Shown one piece after another: positions 27,465-36,285 of a stretch of 64,000 bases of DNA (position 1 is its first letter; every line of letters begins with the position of its first letter). The translations under genes were made by a program, and so were the position numbers. The notes below the pieces were generated by a model. The model was given only the letters and a program-made list of their open reading frames with translations, ran no database searches and was not told the origin of the DNA. This stretch comes from Oceanospirillum sediminis (GTDB lineage: Bacteria > Pseudomonadota > Gammaproteobacteria > Pseudomonadales > Halomonadaceae), in the NCBI RefSeq assembly GCF_014164585.1, contig NZ_JACJFM010000018.1:1-64000 (forward strand). Reading direction: 5' to 3'.

Positions 27465-28097
27465 ATGAGTGATACACCTGATAAAAACGCAGAAAACAAC
27501 CAGAACTCAACCGTATTACAGGCATTTGATCATCAGGCAACGGGCTTTGTTGATGCTACTTTTGCAGAAACCCTGGGGCTGGCCATGCATAATGCTATCA
27601 CCTCTCAAATGAACTCACAGATGGCGGCATCAACATCTGTTACTTCAGCGTGTAACAGGATTCTTAAAAGTTCAGCACACTCCATGTCAGCACCAGAATC
27701 TGCGGATCAACCGACGGATACGACACAACCGGAAACCCCTGATACAGGGTTACCTCAAACAGAAGCAACCACCCCTGTTCAACAAAACGATACGTCACCT
27801 CAGAACGCTTATACAATTGAAGGCAATCATCAGCAATGGACTGCGAATGACCAGGGATTACCGCCAGATATGAATTCTGCCAGCCATTATCCTCCCGCTC
27901 AGGATCACTATACACTGCCTCATGAACAAACGGCTGAGTCTCCATCGGCTATGCATCCGGTCGTTCAATCGGTACAACCGGTGCAAGCCCCATCAGTTCA
28001 TGACCTGGAAGTTATCAGTGCTGATACCGCGGCTAAAAAAACGGGCTTTTTCAGCCGCTTATTGGGGTTGCAAGCAAGAAATCCGATTAGCCACTGA
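27465..28097 (+). CDS. reb-associated protein, family C, with long P/T/Q-rich tail
   Basis: A 210 aa protein. Residues 15-60 (FAETLGLAMHNAITSQMNSQ, then STSVTSACNRILK) match the complete small protein at 29394-29585, defining family C, which may itself be a distant Reb relative. The rest (about 65-185) is low-complexity, rich in proline, threonine, glutamine and serine. It ends in a short basic segment (KKTGFFSRLLGLQARN). The layout, a polymer-like head with a flexible spacer and tail motif, suggests a linker or surface component. GAGGCTCTGATT precedes the ATG. Confidence 0.65.
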   Translation: MSDTPDKNAENNQNSTVLQAFDHQATGFVDATFAETLGLAMHNAITSQMNSQMAASTSVTSACNRILKSSAHSMSAPESADQPTDTTQPETPDTGLPQTEATTPVQQNDTSPQNAYTIEGNHQQWTANDQGLPPDMNSASHYPPAQDHYTLPHEQTAESPSAMHPVVQSVQPVQAPSVHDLEVISADTAAKKTGFFSRLLGLQARNPISH

Positions 28098-28123
28098 TGA
28101 AACAGACAGCATAGGAGGTTTAT

Positions 28124-28378
28124 ATGTCATCCAGCTCAGAAAAGATGTCAGGTGTTGATCAGTATCTGGCTAAAGTACAGAAGCTCAGTGATGCCCAGCA
28201 ACAAAAAGTGGCTGAGCTGATCGATAAAACCCAACAGGATCTGGATACCTGGCAACCCTCAATGCCAGAGCATCAACAACCTCTGGACGAACAGATGGAT
28301 GCGCTGTACCAGAATGTGAACCAGGAACTGGAAAAAGCGATGGATTTGCTGAGTAAACAGATTAAAAGCTTATCGTAG
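28124..28378 (+). CDS. small coiled-coil protein in the reb array
   Basis: An 84 aa, glutamine- and lysine-rich helical protein (VDQYLAKVQKLSDAQQQKV at residues 11-29; LEKAMDLLSKQIKSL at the end). It has no Reb motifs and only one copy in the window. It could scaffold or chaperone ribbon assembly. A start at 28124 follows AGGAGG closely and overlaps nothing. I find no named family. Confidence 0.65.
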   Translation: MSSSSEKMSGVDQYLAKVQKLSDAQQQKVAELIDKTQQDLDTWQPSMPEHQQPLDEQMDALYQNVNQELEKAMDLLSKQIKSLS

Positions 28379-28435
28379 TAACTCAGTTTATCCTGAATCA
28401 ATCCAGCTTTGTTGATACAGACACCGGAAAGTCTT

Positions 28436-28699
28436 ATGGACACAAATCTTCTTATTACAGATGCCATCACTCAAACCAGCACCGGGACACTGGCTGTTAC
28501 TCCCGCTATGACAATGGCAAATCTGTTTATCAGCAGCAGTCATGCGCTGGCACAGGCTGCCCACAATTCGACGCAGGCTCAACAGCAAGGCTATGCCCTT
28601 ATGCAGGCCGTTACCACTCAGGGCGTTAATTCAATACAGGCAACCGGAAATGCTGTTATAGCGCAGCTGCTTAAGCGCAGGAAAAAAGTTTCTCTGTAA
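28436..28699 (+). CDS. RebB-family R-body protein, copy 8
   Basis: An 87 aa protein with the Reb pattern in degenerate form: ITDAITQTSTGT, AMTMANLFISSSHALAQAAHNST, QQQG and TTQGVNSIQATGNAVI. The C-terminus is strongly basic (LLKRRKKVSL), unlike the acidic GRSAEE tails. I chose the ATG at 28436, which follows GGAAAG and fits the family's N-terminus. The longer frame from 28409 has no ribosome binding site. The basic tail may pair with acidic tails of other subunits. Confidence 0.8.
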   Translation: MDTNLLITDAITQTSTGTLAVTPAMTMANLFISSSHALAQAAHNSTQAQQQGYALMQAVTTQGVNSIQATGNAVIAQLLKRRKKVSL

Positions 28700-28832
28700 A
28701 ACGTAAAAGTGACCTGGTTTTTCCGCTGACAGCCAGGAAAACACAACATATTTTCAGCTATGTATCAACGCGTGTCTATAACCCTGACCGGCGCTTTTGC
28801 TCCGGCGTCACAAGATGAAATAAGGAAATACT

Positions 28833-29096
28833 ATGCCAACCGTTAACGAACAAATCACTGATTCTGTCACTCAGGCAAATACCAAAGTTGTCGGAGATGT
28901 ACCGTCTATGGCGATGGGAAATCTGATGACAGCAATGTCTCAGGCGCTATCCAATGCGGCACAAAATGCGACTTCTAATCAGATGCATACCAGTACTATC
29001 GTTCAAACTGCAACCATACAGGGCATCAACTCGATGACCTCTCTGGGCACTGCAGTTATCGGACGATCCAGTGAAGGCGTAGTGGAAAAAGGCTGA
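28833..29096 (+). CDS. rebB: RebB-family R-body structural protein, copy 9
   Basis: An 87 aa canonical RebB protein: ITDSVTQANTKVVG, SMAMGN, MSQALSNAAQNATSNQMH, IQGINSM and the GRSSEGVVEKG tail. It is close to copies 2-5 but sits about 2.6 kb downstream of them, separated by the accessory genes. ATAAGGAAATACT precedes the ATG. A 297-base AT-rich gap follows it. Confidence 0.9.
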   Translation: MPTVNEQITDSVTQANTKVVGDVPSMAMGNLMTAMSQALSNAAQNATSNQMHTSTIVQTATIQGINSMTSLGTAVIGRSSEGVVEKG

Positions 29097-29393
29097 TCGC
29101 TTCGGTGCCTGAAAAATGTCTGTGCAAAATATCATCGTATTCCCGGCTGCCGACTGATAAATATCGAAATATTTTGCTCTGATATATATTCCACCACAAA
29201 CATTATACGAAATTTCAGGATGGTTGTTTCTTTCTTTAATCTGCACATGAGAAACAAGCATCCTTTATTTCATAACGCTGAACGCCAGAACAAACGTTTC
29301 TTTCAGAAAACGGTTGTATTCTCCAGCCGTTTACCAGAGAGGCAAAATGCTTTTGTTCTGATATATGTCACATCAGCTGCAGGTCAATAAAAG
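29097..29393. other. gap with repeated TCTGATATAT motif
   Basis: About 300 bases between reb copy 9 and the last two small genes. The motif TCTGATATAT occurs near 29177 and again near 29356, the second about 30 bases before the next ATG, so it may include a promoter. No ORF is supported. Confidence 0.35.
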
Positions 29394-29585
29394 ATGTCAG
29401 AATCATCAGATAGTCAACAGGCTCAGGACGAATCATCAATACAGGACTTAAGCTCAACCAGTCTGGAAGATACTATCAGCCTGATGATGCAGAATGCGGT
29501 ATCAATACAACAAAGTATGCAGATTGTGACCAACACTTCTGTTGCCAGTGGTTGTGCCCTGATTCTGAAACAGGGTGGCGGTTAA
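29394..29585 (+). CDS. reb-associated small protein, family C copy 2
   Basis: A 63 aa protein matching the head of the 27465-28097 protein: SLEDTISLMMQNAVSIQQSM, then NTSVASGCALILKQ against SACNRILK. It lacks the long tail, so it is the minimal form of family C. It is followed after 31 bases by the second family B gene. The C-then-B order mirrors the B-then-C pair at 27047-28097, which suggests module duplication with inversion of order. Confidence 0.65.
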   Translation: MSESSDSQQAQDESSIQDLSSTSLEDTISLMMQNAVSIQQSMQIVTNTSVASGCALILKQGGG

Positions 29586-29616
29586 AAAATTTCTCAAAAA
29601 GGCTCATTAAATTCTT

Positions 29617-29892
29617 ATGTCTGCCGATAAAACTGCTCAGCAAAATGCACAGAAAGCCGTTGCGCAAAGTACAGCAATTGCTGTTCAGGATGCAGCAGAT
29701 AATCTTCGGAATCTCAATACCTTATCCACAACAACCATAGGTGTTGCTCTGGCAAAGTTTCTGGAAACCAAAGATCCAACATATGTAGAAGTTATTAAAG
29801 CAGCAGAAAGTGTAGCTAAAAATGGGGCCGAACACTTCAGTGACGTGGGAACTAAAGCTGCAAAAATACTGAAAGATTTCTCCTCTTTCTGA
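29617..29892 (+). CDS. reb-associated small protein, family B copy 2
   Basis: A 91 aa paralogue of the 27047-27337 protein, sharing the NLRNLNTLSTT block and the following amphipathic helices (KNGAEHFSDVGTKAAKIL). The ribosome binding site is weak (AAAGG 14 bases from the ATG), so translation may depend on the preceding gene. Last gene of the reb array. Confidence 0.7.
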   Translation: MSADKTAQQNAQKAVAQSTAIAVQDAADNLRNLNTLSTTTIGVALAKFLETKDPTYVEVIKAAESVAKNGAEHFSDVGTKAAKILKDFSSF

Positions 29893-30022
29893 ATGATTGA
29901 CACAGTTAAAGATTAAAGATGGATGACACCTCCTCTGCCCTTTTTATTACTCTCTGTCATGTCTGGCGGCGTTATGAACTGTAAGCAATGTCACATTTTG
30001 TAATATGCGTCATCTTTTGTAA

Positions 30023-30472
30023 TCAGATATTCATACGCCCCGTCCATGAGTTCATTATTTCAGATATCGAAGAGTAATCATGATGTTTATATTCTTTCTT
30101 TATATTACCAATCTGACGTATACCAAGACTGAATTCTTTAGCAACCTGTGCTCTTGACTTACCACTGGCCAGAGCCTGCATAATCCGGATATTGCGTACC
30201 TGCTTATAAAAGTGATCTGCTTTAGGAATTTCCAGAGTCTCACCACCGTAGTACCCGCACAGAGCGATCAGCTCTTTCTCTGACAGGATTTCTCGCATCG
30301 ATGAACGCCCCGCAGATTTAGCAACATATTTTATCTGGCCGCCATACCTCTGAGTGAGCCGGTACGCACCATCATAGCCAATAATTTCAATAAGTTCCTG
30401 AAGAAAATCCGGAAGTCCGTTTTTATCAATAAAGCGAATTAGTTTAGAAATATCATCATGCAGATAGTCCAT
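30023..30472 (-). CDS. Mor-like transcription activator
   Basis: A 149 aa protein resembling the phage Mu Mor/C activator family: a dimerisation region with IIGYDGAYRLTQRYGGQIKYV (about 31-51), a YYGGETLEIPKADHF beta-strand segment, and a C-terminal helix-turn-helix (KSRAQVAKEFSLGIRQIGNI, about 105-124). Mor proteins activate promoters lacking a good -35 box. It points towards the reb array and its 3' end faces the last reb gene. It is the only regulator in the locus and so a candidate controller of R-body expression. No Mu-like phage genes are nearby. Confidence 0.75.
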   Translation of the reverse strand: MDYLHDDISKLIRFIDKNGLPDFLQELIEIIGYDGAYRLTQRYGGQIKYVAKSAGRSSMREILSEKELIALCGYYGGETLEIPKADHFYKQVRNIRIMQALASGKSRAQVAKEFSLGIRQIGNIKKEYKHHDYSSISEIMNSWTGRMNI

Positions 30473-30942
30473 ATCTTGTCACATCCTGAATAATTAACAG
30501 AAGTAACAAATAAAACAGTACTGCTGAACAATAACTATAAGGAAGGCGTTCCCACTTGACTTACATTATCAAAAGCTTTTAAGGAAACAACAGCATTCAG
30601 AAGGTCATAAAACGTAATCAACTGTTATAGACTTTAAAACAAACAGTCATATAAAGAAAGAATAGATTAACAGACATTACCGGATAGTCGACACCCGTTA
30701 CCAACGATCAGCATTGATCTTTTCCAGAACATCAATCCCTGTCAAATCAGTGACATAAAAATTGCCTTCAGCATCTGCTCTGCAAGGCAACTATGCTTAA
30801 GTGTAAGAGATGCCCGTATAAAAGCGGGTAAGTTTTCAGTATAATCCTGGCAACAGACAGAATAACTCCTTTAGCCGAAGATGATCACAAGTCATCATGT
30901 GTTAGGTACTTGGCCCACAAGCCATAACTAATAGGGATAAAA
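30473..30942. other. region between Mor-like gene and icd
   Basis: About 470 bases holding two divergent promoters. A small CCCG/CGGG hairpin lies near 30813-30830. Beyond AT-rich promoter-like sequence I see no ORF or known RNA. Confidence 0.4.
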
Positions 30943-33174
30943 ATGACAACTCCAACTTCCGAGCAAAAAATCGTTTACACCCTGACAGACGAAGCACCGT
31001 TTCTGGCGACAGGCTCTTTCCTGCCTATCGTTCGTGCTTTCACTTCTGCTGCAGGTATCAAAGTAGAAACCAGTGACATTTCTGTTGCAGCACGTGTTCT
31101 GGCTGGTTTTCCTGAGCGTCTGACTGAAGAGCAGCAAGTCACAGACACTCTGGCAGAGCTGGGTGAACTGACTAAAGACCCATCCTGTAATCTGATCAAA
31201 CTGCCAAACATTTCTGCATCTATCCCTCAGCTGAAAGCTGCTATTGCAGAACTGCAGTCTCAGGGTTATGACATCCCTGATTATCCTGATGAGCCTTCTA
31301 CTGACGAAGAGAAAGATATTCAGGCGCGTTACTCTAAAGTTCTGGGTAGCGCAGTAAACCCGGTTCTGCGTCAGGGTAACTCTGATCGTCGTGCGCCACC
31401 GGCTGTTAAAGCATTCGCACGTAAATTCCCTCACTCTATGGGTGAGTGGAGTAAGGCTTCCCGTTCTCATGCTGACTACATGCGCGGCGGTGACTTCTTC
31501 TCCAGTGAACAGTCTGTCACTATGGAAGAAGCAGGCGATGTGCGTCTGGAGTTCGTAGATAAAGACGGCAATGTTGAAGTTAAAAAGACTGTCGCCCTGC
31601 AGGAAGGCGAAGTATTCGACAGCATGTTCATGAGCGCTAAAGCGCTGGACAGCTTCTTCGAGCGCACTCTGCAAGAATGTAAAGCAGATGGCGTAATGTG
31701 GTCTCTGCACGTTAAAGCGACCATGATGAAGGTATCTCACCCAATCGTATTCGGTCATGCTGTACGTGTATTCTATCGTGAAGTATTCGAGAAATACGGC
31801 GAGCTGTTCGAAGAGCTGGGTGTAAACCCGAACAATGGTATGAACAGTGTTTATGAGAAGATCAAAACACTGCCTCAGTCTCAGCAGGAAGAGATCGAAG
31901 AAGCGATTCACGCTTGCTACGAGCACCGTCCTGAAATGGCAATGGTTGATTCCGTTAAAGGTATCACCAACCTGCACATTCCAAGTGACGTTATCGTTGA
32001 TGCATCTATGCCTGCGATGATCCGTAACTCCGGTAAGATGTGGGGCCGCGATGGCAAGGTTAAAGACACTAAAGCAGTCATGCCTGAGTCGACCTACGCG
32101 CGTATCTACCAGGAAATGATTCACTTCTGTCGTACCAATGGTGCATTCGACCCAACCACTATGGGCTCTGTACCAAACGTAGGTCTGATGGCAATGAAAG
32201 CCGAAGAGTACGGCTCTCACGACAAAACGTTCGAAATGTCTCAGGACGGTACCATGCGTGTGGTTAAAGCCGACGGTACTGTACTGATGCAGCACGACGT
32301 TGAGAAAGGCGATATCTGGCGTGCATGTCAGACTAAAGACGCTGCAGTGCGTGACTGGGTTAAACTGGCCGTCACTCGTTCCCGTCAGTCTGACACTCCT
32401 GCGATCTTCTGGCTGGACGCTGAGCGTGCTCACGACCGTCAGCTGCGTCTGAAAGTTGAAAAGTACCTGAAAGAACATGACACAGAAGGTCTGGACCTGC
32501 GTATCATGGGCTACAGCCGTGCGATCCGTACCTCTATGGAGCGTATGATCCGCGGTAAAGATACCATCTCTGTATCCGGTAACGTACTGCGTGACTACCT
32601 GACTGACCTGTTCCCAATCATGGAGCTGGGTACGTCAGCTAAGATGCTGTCTATCGTTCCTATGCTGAACGGCGGTGGCATGTACGAGACGGGTGCGGGT
32701 GGTTCTGCACCTAAGCACGTACAGCAGGTGCAGGAAGAGAACCACCTGCGTTGGGATTCTCTGGGTGAGTTCCTGGCACTGGCTGTATCTCTGGAAGAGC
32801 TGGGTATCAAAAATGACAACCCACAAGCCGAACTGATGGCTAAAGCGCTGGACGCTGCAACGGGTCAACTGCTGGAGAACAACAAGTCTCCTTCCCGTAA
32901 AGTGGGCGAGCTGGATAACCGTGGCAGCCACTTCTACCTGGCAATGTACTGGGCACAGTACCTGGCAGAGCAGACTGAAAATGCTGATCTGGCGGCCCGC
33001 TTCGCACCTCTGGCTAAGGCGCTGACTGAAAACGAAGCTAAAATCGTTCAGGAACTGGCAGACGCACAAGGCCAGGCAGCAGACCTGGGCGGTTACTACC
33101 ACCCTGACATGGCTAAAGTTGATGCAGTAATGCGTCCAAGTAAAACCCTGAATGACGCTCTGGCTGCTCTGTAA
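30943..33174 (+). CDS. icd: monomeric NADP-dependent isocitrate dehydrogenase
   Basis: A 743 aa enzyme of the monomeric IDH class, which oxidatively decarboxylates isocitrate to 2-oxoglutarate with NADP. The length, the opening [20 protein letters not shown], the substrate segment [20 protein letters not shown] and [20 protein letters not shown] are typical, and the fold is unrelated in sequence to the 415 aa dimeric enzyme. Codon use is strongly biased, as in aceA, suggesting high expression. With aceA 20 kb away, both enzymes competing for isocitrate are encoded in this window. A 516 aa frame on the other strand is its shadow. Confidence 0.97.
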   Translation: MTTPTSEQKIVYTLTDEAPFLATGSFLPIVRAFTSAAGIKVETSDISVAARVLAGFPERLTEEQQVTDTLAELGELTKDPSCNLIKLPNISASIPQLKAAIAELQSQGYDIPDYPDEPSTDEEKDIQARYSKVLGSAVNPVLRQGNSDRRAPPAVKAFARKFPHSMGEWSKASRSHADYMRGGDFFSSEQSVTMEEAGDVRLEFVDKDGNVEVKKTVALQEGEVFDSMFMSAKALDSFFERTLQECKADGVMWSLHVKATMMKVSHPIVFGHAVRVFYREVFEKYGELFEELGVNPNNGMNSVYEKIKTLPQSQQEEIEEAIHACYEHRPEMAMVDSVKGITNLHIPSDVIVDASMPAMIRNSGKMWGRDGKVKDTKAVMPESTYARIYQEMIHFCRTNGAFDPTTMGSVPNVGLMAMKAEEYGSHDKTFEMSQDGTMRVVKADGTVLMQHDVEKGDIWRACQTKDAAVRDWVKLAVTRSRQSDTPAIFWLDAERAHDRQLRLKVEKYLKEHDTEGLDLRIMGYSRAIRTSMERMIRGKDTISVSGNVLRDYLTDLFPIMELGTSAKMLSIVPMLNGGGMYETGAGGSAPKHVQQVQEENHLRWDSLGEFLALAVSLEELGIKNDNPQAELMAKALDAATGQLLENNKSPSRKVGELDNRGSHFYLAMYWAQYLAEQTENADLAARFAPLAKALTENEAKIVQELADAQGQAADLGGYYHPDMAKVDAVMRPSKTLNDALAAL

Positions 33175-33210
33175 GCTAAGTATCAATCAGATTTTACTGT
33201 GGTAAACACA

Positions 33211-33238
33211 AAGCCCGGAAGTGATTCCGGGCTTTTTT
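33211..33238 (+). terminator. rho-independent terminator of icd
   Basis: A 10 bp perfect stem (33211-33220 with 33225-33234), 4-base loop and a T-run, 37 bases past the icd stop. Confidence 0.9.
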
Positions 33239-33361
33239 GTGCCAGTTATTTTCTGACTTTGTCGCTTTTTTGTATGACATACCAGGTCTTATGCAAGATG
33301 GTCTGTTCAATAACGATCCTTATGCACTCAACCATGATTAATATTCTTCTGGCAGAGAAAC

Positions 33362-33682
33362 TTATTGCCGCTGAGAAGCATGTAATCTCTTAGCATTACT
33401 GAGGCTGCCGACGTTTCTGACATTGGTATAGCCCATCTCCTTCAGAGTATTAAGTGCAACGCCAGCTCTTCTGCCACTCCGGCAGTACAGGATAATCTCT
33501 TGCTCTTTATTCTGAAACAGCGATCCTATCTCTGATCCGATATCCTGATATGGAATTCTGATCGCCCCATCAACATGGCCTGCGCTGTATTCTGCATCTG
33601 TCCTGACATCAATCCACGCAGTTTCAGCAAAAACACAGGACGAGAAAATTAGTGCGAAAGTTAACGTAATAAATCTTTTCAC
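33362..33682 (-). CDS. periplasmic rhodanese-like protein (PspE-type)
   Basis: A 106 aa single-domain rhodanese with a signal peptide (about residues 1-19, ending CVFA before ETAW). The domain runs WIDVRTDAEYSAGHVDGAIRIPY to the active-site loop ILYCRSGRRAG, with catalytic Cys67, and a MGYTNVRNVG end. The GTG at 33682 has an AGGAGG box eight bases upstream and yields a clean signal peptide, so I prefer it over the ATG seven codons earlier. Such proteins move sulfane sulfur in the periplasm, but the physiological donor is unknown. It is near a SulP transporter, though in a separate unit. Confidence 0.87.
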   Translation of the reverse strand: MKRFITLTFALIFSSCVFAETAWIDVRTDAEYSAGHVDGAIRIPYQDIGSEIGSLFQNKEQEIILYCRSGRRAGVALNTLKEMGYTNVRNVGSLSNAKRLHASQRQ

Positions 33683-33793
33683 TTTTAAGGCCTCCTGGCT
33701 CATTCCATTCAGATCACATCAGGACATCCTAATTTATCAGTGATTAGCAGAAGAGTACATTCTGCGACCTGATCGGGTAAGTATGACGATATG

Positions 33794-33828
33794 AAAAAGC
33801 CCCAACGTAACCTATACATCGGGGCTTT
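33794..33828 (-). terminator. terminator after the SulP gene
   Basis: AAAGCCCC and GGGGCTTT arms (33796-33803, 33821-33828) with a 17-base loop. The minus strand continues into TT. It lies 95 bases past the SulP stop. Confidence 0.55.
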
Positions 33829-33922
33829 ATCAATTCTGACAGGCTATTTTCCTGATCTGAAATATGGCTATGTCCAAAGAGTAAGAGCCTCAGACTATAT
33901 AGCTTATACAGCTATAGCCGAC

Positions 33923-36064
33923 TCAGAACAGCTCTTTAAGCACTTTCTCAGACGCGGATAGTCTGTCATTCATCAGAAGTACAACGAAACGATGCAGGCG
34001 AATCGCCATCAACTGATTATTAGCTTCCATCTCTTTCAGAGCCTGAGCATCCAGCTTCATCAACTCTGCATTTTCAAGCGCCTTAGCAGATATAGTACGC
34101 ACAGAACTGGCATATAAGCCGGTCTCACCAATAATGGTTCCTGGCATCATGGTTTTCAGACGCTGATACCGCTCTTCACCCAGGTCCAGCTGAATCTCAA
34201 CTTTACCCTTAGTAATAAGATACATAGCATCTGCATTCTGACCCTGGCGAATAAAGTACTCTCCCTCTTTTACTGATACCGGCTCAAAATAGCGCACCAG
34301 ATGCACCACTTCGTATGGCAGAATATCCATACGCTCTTTCAGTAAAGATTCCAGAGTAAACTCACCGGATTCCGTTGTCGGCAAACGGCTTAGCAGTTCA
34401 CTTTCACACCACTCCAGTGCACGATCCCAGTCACTGAACTGACCGGCCACTTTCATCAGCCCACGGGTTGTCAGTTTTGCTCCCTCTGCGCTGTCATCCA
34501 TAATACCCATACCAGAAGAAACCAGTATATCTTTCAGCCCTGGTGGCAAAGAGGATAGCAGCAGAATAATTTTTCTCTGCTGACACTGGTTATGCAATCT
34601 CTGTAATACGCTGGCGGTAGAAGCATCAAAGCCCTGGGCACGGGCAAAATCCAGAATAACGAATACGCATGGAGCCTGCAGGTACGGTTCAAGGTCATCC
34701 TGCAGGCTGTATGCAGCACCAAACGCCAGATCACCTTTCAGGCGTACAGTTCTGACGCGATCACCGTATTTTTCCAGTGCTTTGTTATGACGCAGAGGAC
34801 GCTCGACCAGGCTATGCAGAACCGTCGCATCAGCACTCAGATGAATACTTCTCTGTTTACTGAACTGTCTGGCTAGCAGAGGTACTGTAACCAGTACAGC
34901 CAGTAAAGCTGCCAGCTGAACACCACCTGCAGCCATAGCCACAAACAAAACAACAACCAGCTGATAATCCATAGGATTGAAACGGTTTCTGGCACTGATC
35001 AGCCACTGATCCAGGTAACGGAATCCAAGATAAACCAGTATCACAGCCACCGCTGGTAGTGGCAGATACTGCCAGGCCGCACTTCCAGCCAGACAGATCA
35101 GTAAAATAATCACCGCCGCGATAATAGCCGGTGCTTTACCTTCACCACCCAGCTGCTGATTCAGCTGAGTCTGTTCCAGCGACAAAGCAGAAACACTTCC
35201 GCCTACGGCTCCGGTTACAAAACCTGCTCCGGCTGAGATATACAGCTCCCGGTTCAGATCCAGGTCGACTCCGGTTTCATTCTCCAACGCAGAGGCCTGC
35301 ACCAGCATTACCAGAACACTGATAACAGCAGCAGCCACTACTCCACCCCATGGTAACCCGGTAAAACCGTCCAGATCATAATTTGCATAGGCCGGTAACC
35401 AGCCCATAGAGAAGAAAGATTGTGCCTTACCCGTTACAAACCAGTTACCGGACCAGTCTGGCATGCCTGCGCCTAACAGATTAAACAGAAAAACCAGAAT
35501 CAGAAAACCCGTGGGTAAAATCAAAGAACCACCCAGCTTTTTCTGCAGAAAAAATAGCAGAGCAGCAAAGCCGATAACCATCCAGACAGTAGGACTCATT
35601 AACCCGGATACTGATAGCAAAGCAGGTTCAGCCAGACTCAGACCACCATAGAGAAACAGCCAGCCAATACCTGCCATTAATCCTGTAACAACGGGCAGAG
35701 GCAGATACCGTGTGATACGTCCGACACCAGACTGTCCAACTAAGAACATGGTAGTGACCGTCAGTACCGCCAGGCTGATCATCATTAACCGGGTATCACC
35801 TGGCGATAGATCCTGACTGACAGATAAAGCAGCAATCATCGCCGCCGCAGGTAATGGAATAGCAGCCACGCCCTTACCGGAGCTAAGCAAGCCAATGGCC
35901 AGAGTTCCGACAATTGCCGTCATTAAAAAAATAGAGATACCGGATTGTAAATCCGCCAGATTGCCCGTCCCAAAAATAAGAGAGGCAAAAGATAAAGACA
36001 GTACAGTACTGATCAGCCCCAGCATTACACCAGAAGCCAGATTCCTAAGTGCAGTTGTAATCAT
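33923..36064 (-). CDS. SulP anion transporter with STAS and cyclic-nucleotide-binding domains
   Basis: A 713 aa protein. About residues 5-395 form a polytopic SulP transport domain (ALSVSQDLSPGD, LPLPVVTGLMAGIG, SVSALSLEQTQLN). A STAS domain follows at about 420-530 (VRTVRLKGDLAFGAAYSLQD, ILDFARAQGFDASTASVL). The C-terminal domain, about 580-700, is a cNMP-binding fold (GEYFIRQGQNADAMYLITKG, GTIIGETGLYASSVRTISA). SulP proteins move sulfate, bicarbonate or carboxylates. The cNMP tail suggests nucleotide gating. The ATG at 36064 has AGGGA upstream, while an ATG at 36181 would add 39 residues without a clear ribosome site. It is divergent from a sensor kinase. Confidence 0.88.
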   Translation of the reverse strand: MITTALRNLASGVMLGLISTVLSLSFASLIFGTGNLADLQSGISIFLMTAIVGTLAIGLLSSGKGVAAIPLPAAAMIAALSVSQDLSPGDTRLMMISLAVLTVTTMFLVGQSGVGRITRYLPLPVVTGLMAGIGWLFLYGGLSLAEPALLSVSGLMSPTVWMVIGFAALLFFLQKKLGGSLILPTGFLILVFLFNLLGAGMPDWSGNWFVTGKAQSFFSMGWLPAYANYDLDGFTGLPWGGVVAAAVISVLVMLVQASALENETGVDLDLNRELYISAGAGFVTGAVGGSVSALSLEQTQLNQQLGGEGKAPAIIAAVIILLICLAGSAAWQYLPLPAVAVILVYLGFRYLDQWLISARNRFNPMDYQLVVVLFVAMAAGGVQLAALLAVLVTVPLLARQFSKQRSIHLSADATVLHSLVERPLRHNKALEKYGDRVRTVRLKGDLAFGAAYSLQDDLEPYLQAPCVFVILDFARAQGFDASTASVLQRLHNQCQQRKIILLLSSLPPGLKDILVSSGMGIMDDSAEGAKLTTRGLMKVAGQFSDWDRALEWCESELLSRLPTTESGEFTLESLLKERMDILPYEVVHLVRYFEPVSVKEGEYFIRQGQNADAMYLITKGKVEIQLDLGEERYQRLKTMMPGTIIGETGLYASSVRTISAKALENAELMKLDAQALKEMEANNQLMAIRLHRFVVLLMNDRLSASEKVLKELF

Positions 36065-36285
36065 GGATTCCCTGATACTTAATCCAGAAATAAATGGCAC
36101 TAAGTTTTCCAGTCTATGGGCACTATTGCAAGCCATAAACGCTGTAACTTTATGATAGTCGGTATTAAAAATGCCTGACATGCCATACCGGCTCTTACAT
36201 ACACAGCCGTTTTATGCCCACCTTCAGGCTGAAAGCGCAATCCTTAACTATACTTGCCAGCATGGTCACGAATAAGGATGTCTTT

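Noticed and set aside
30928-32478. 516-codon minus-strand frame opposite icd
   Set aside because: Antisense shadow of the monomeric isocitrate dehydrogenase, whose motifs are unambiguous.
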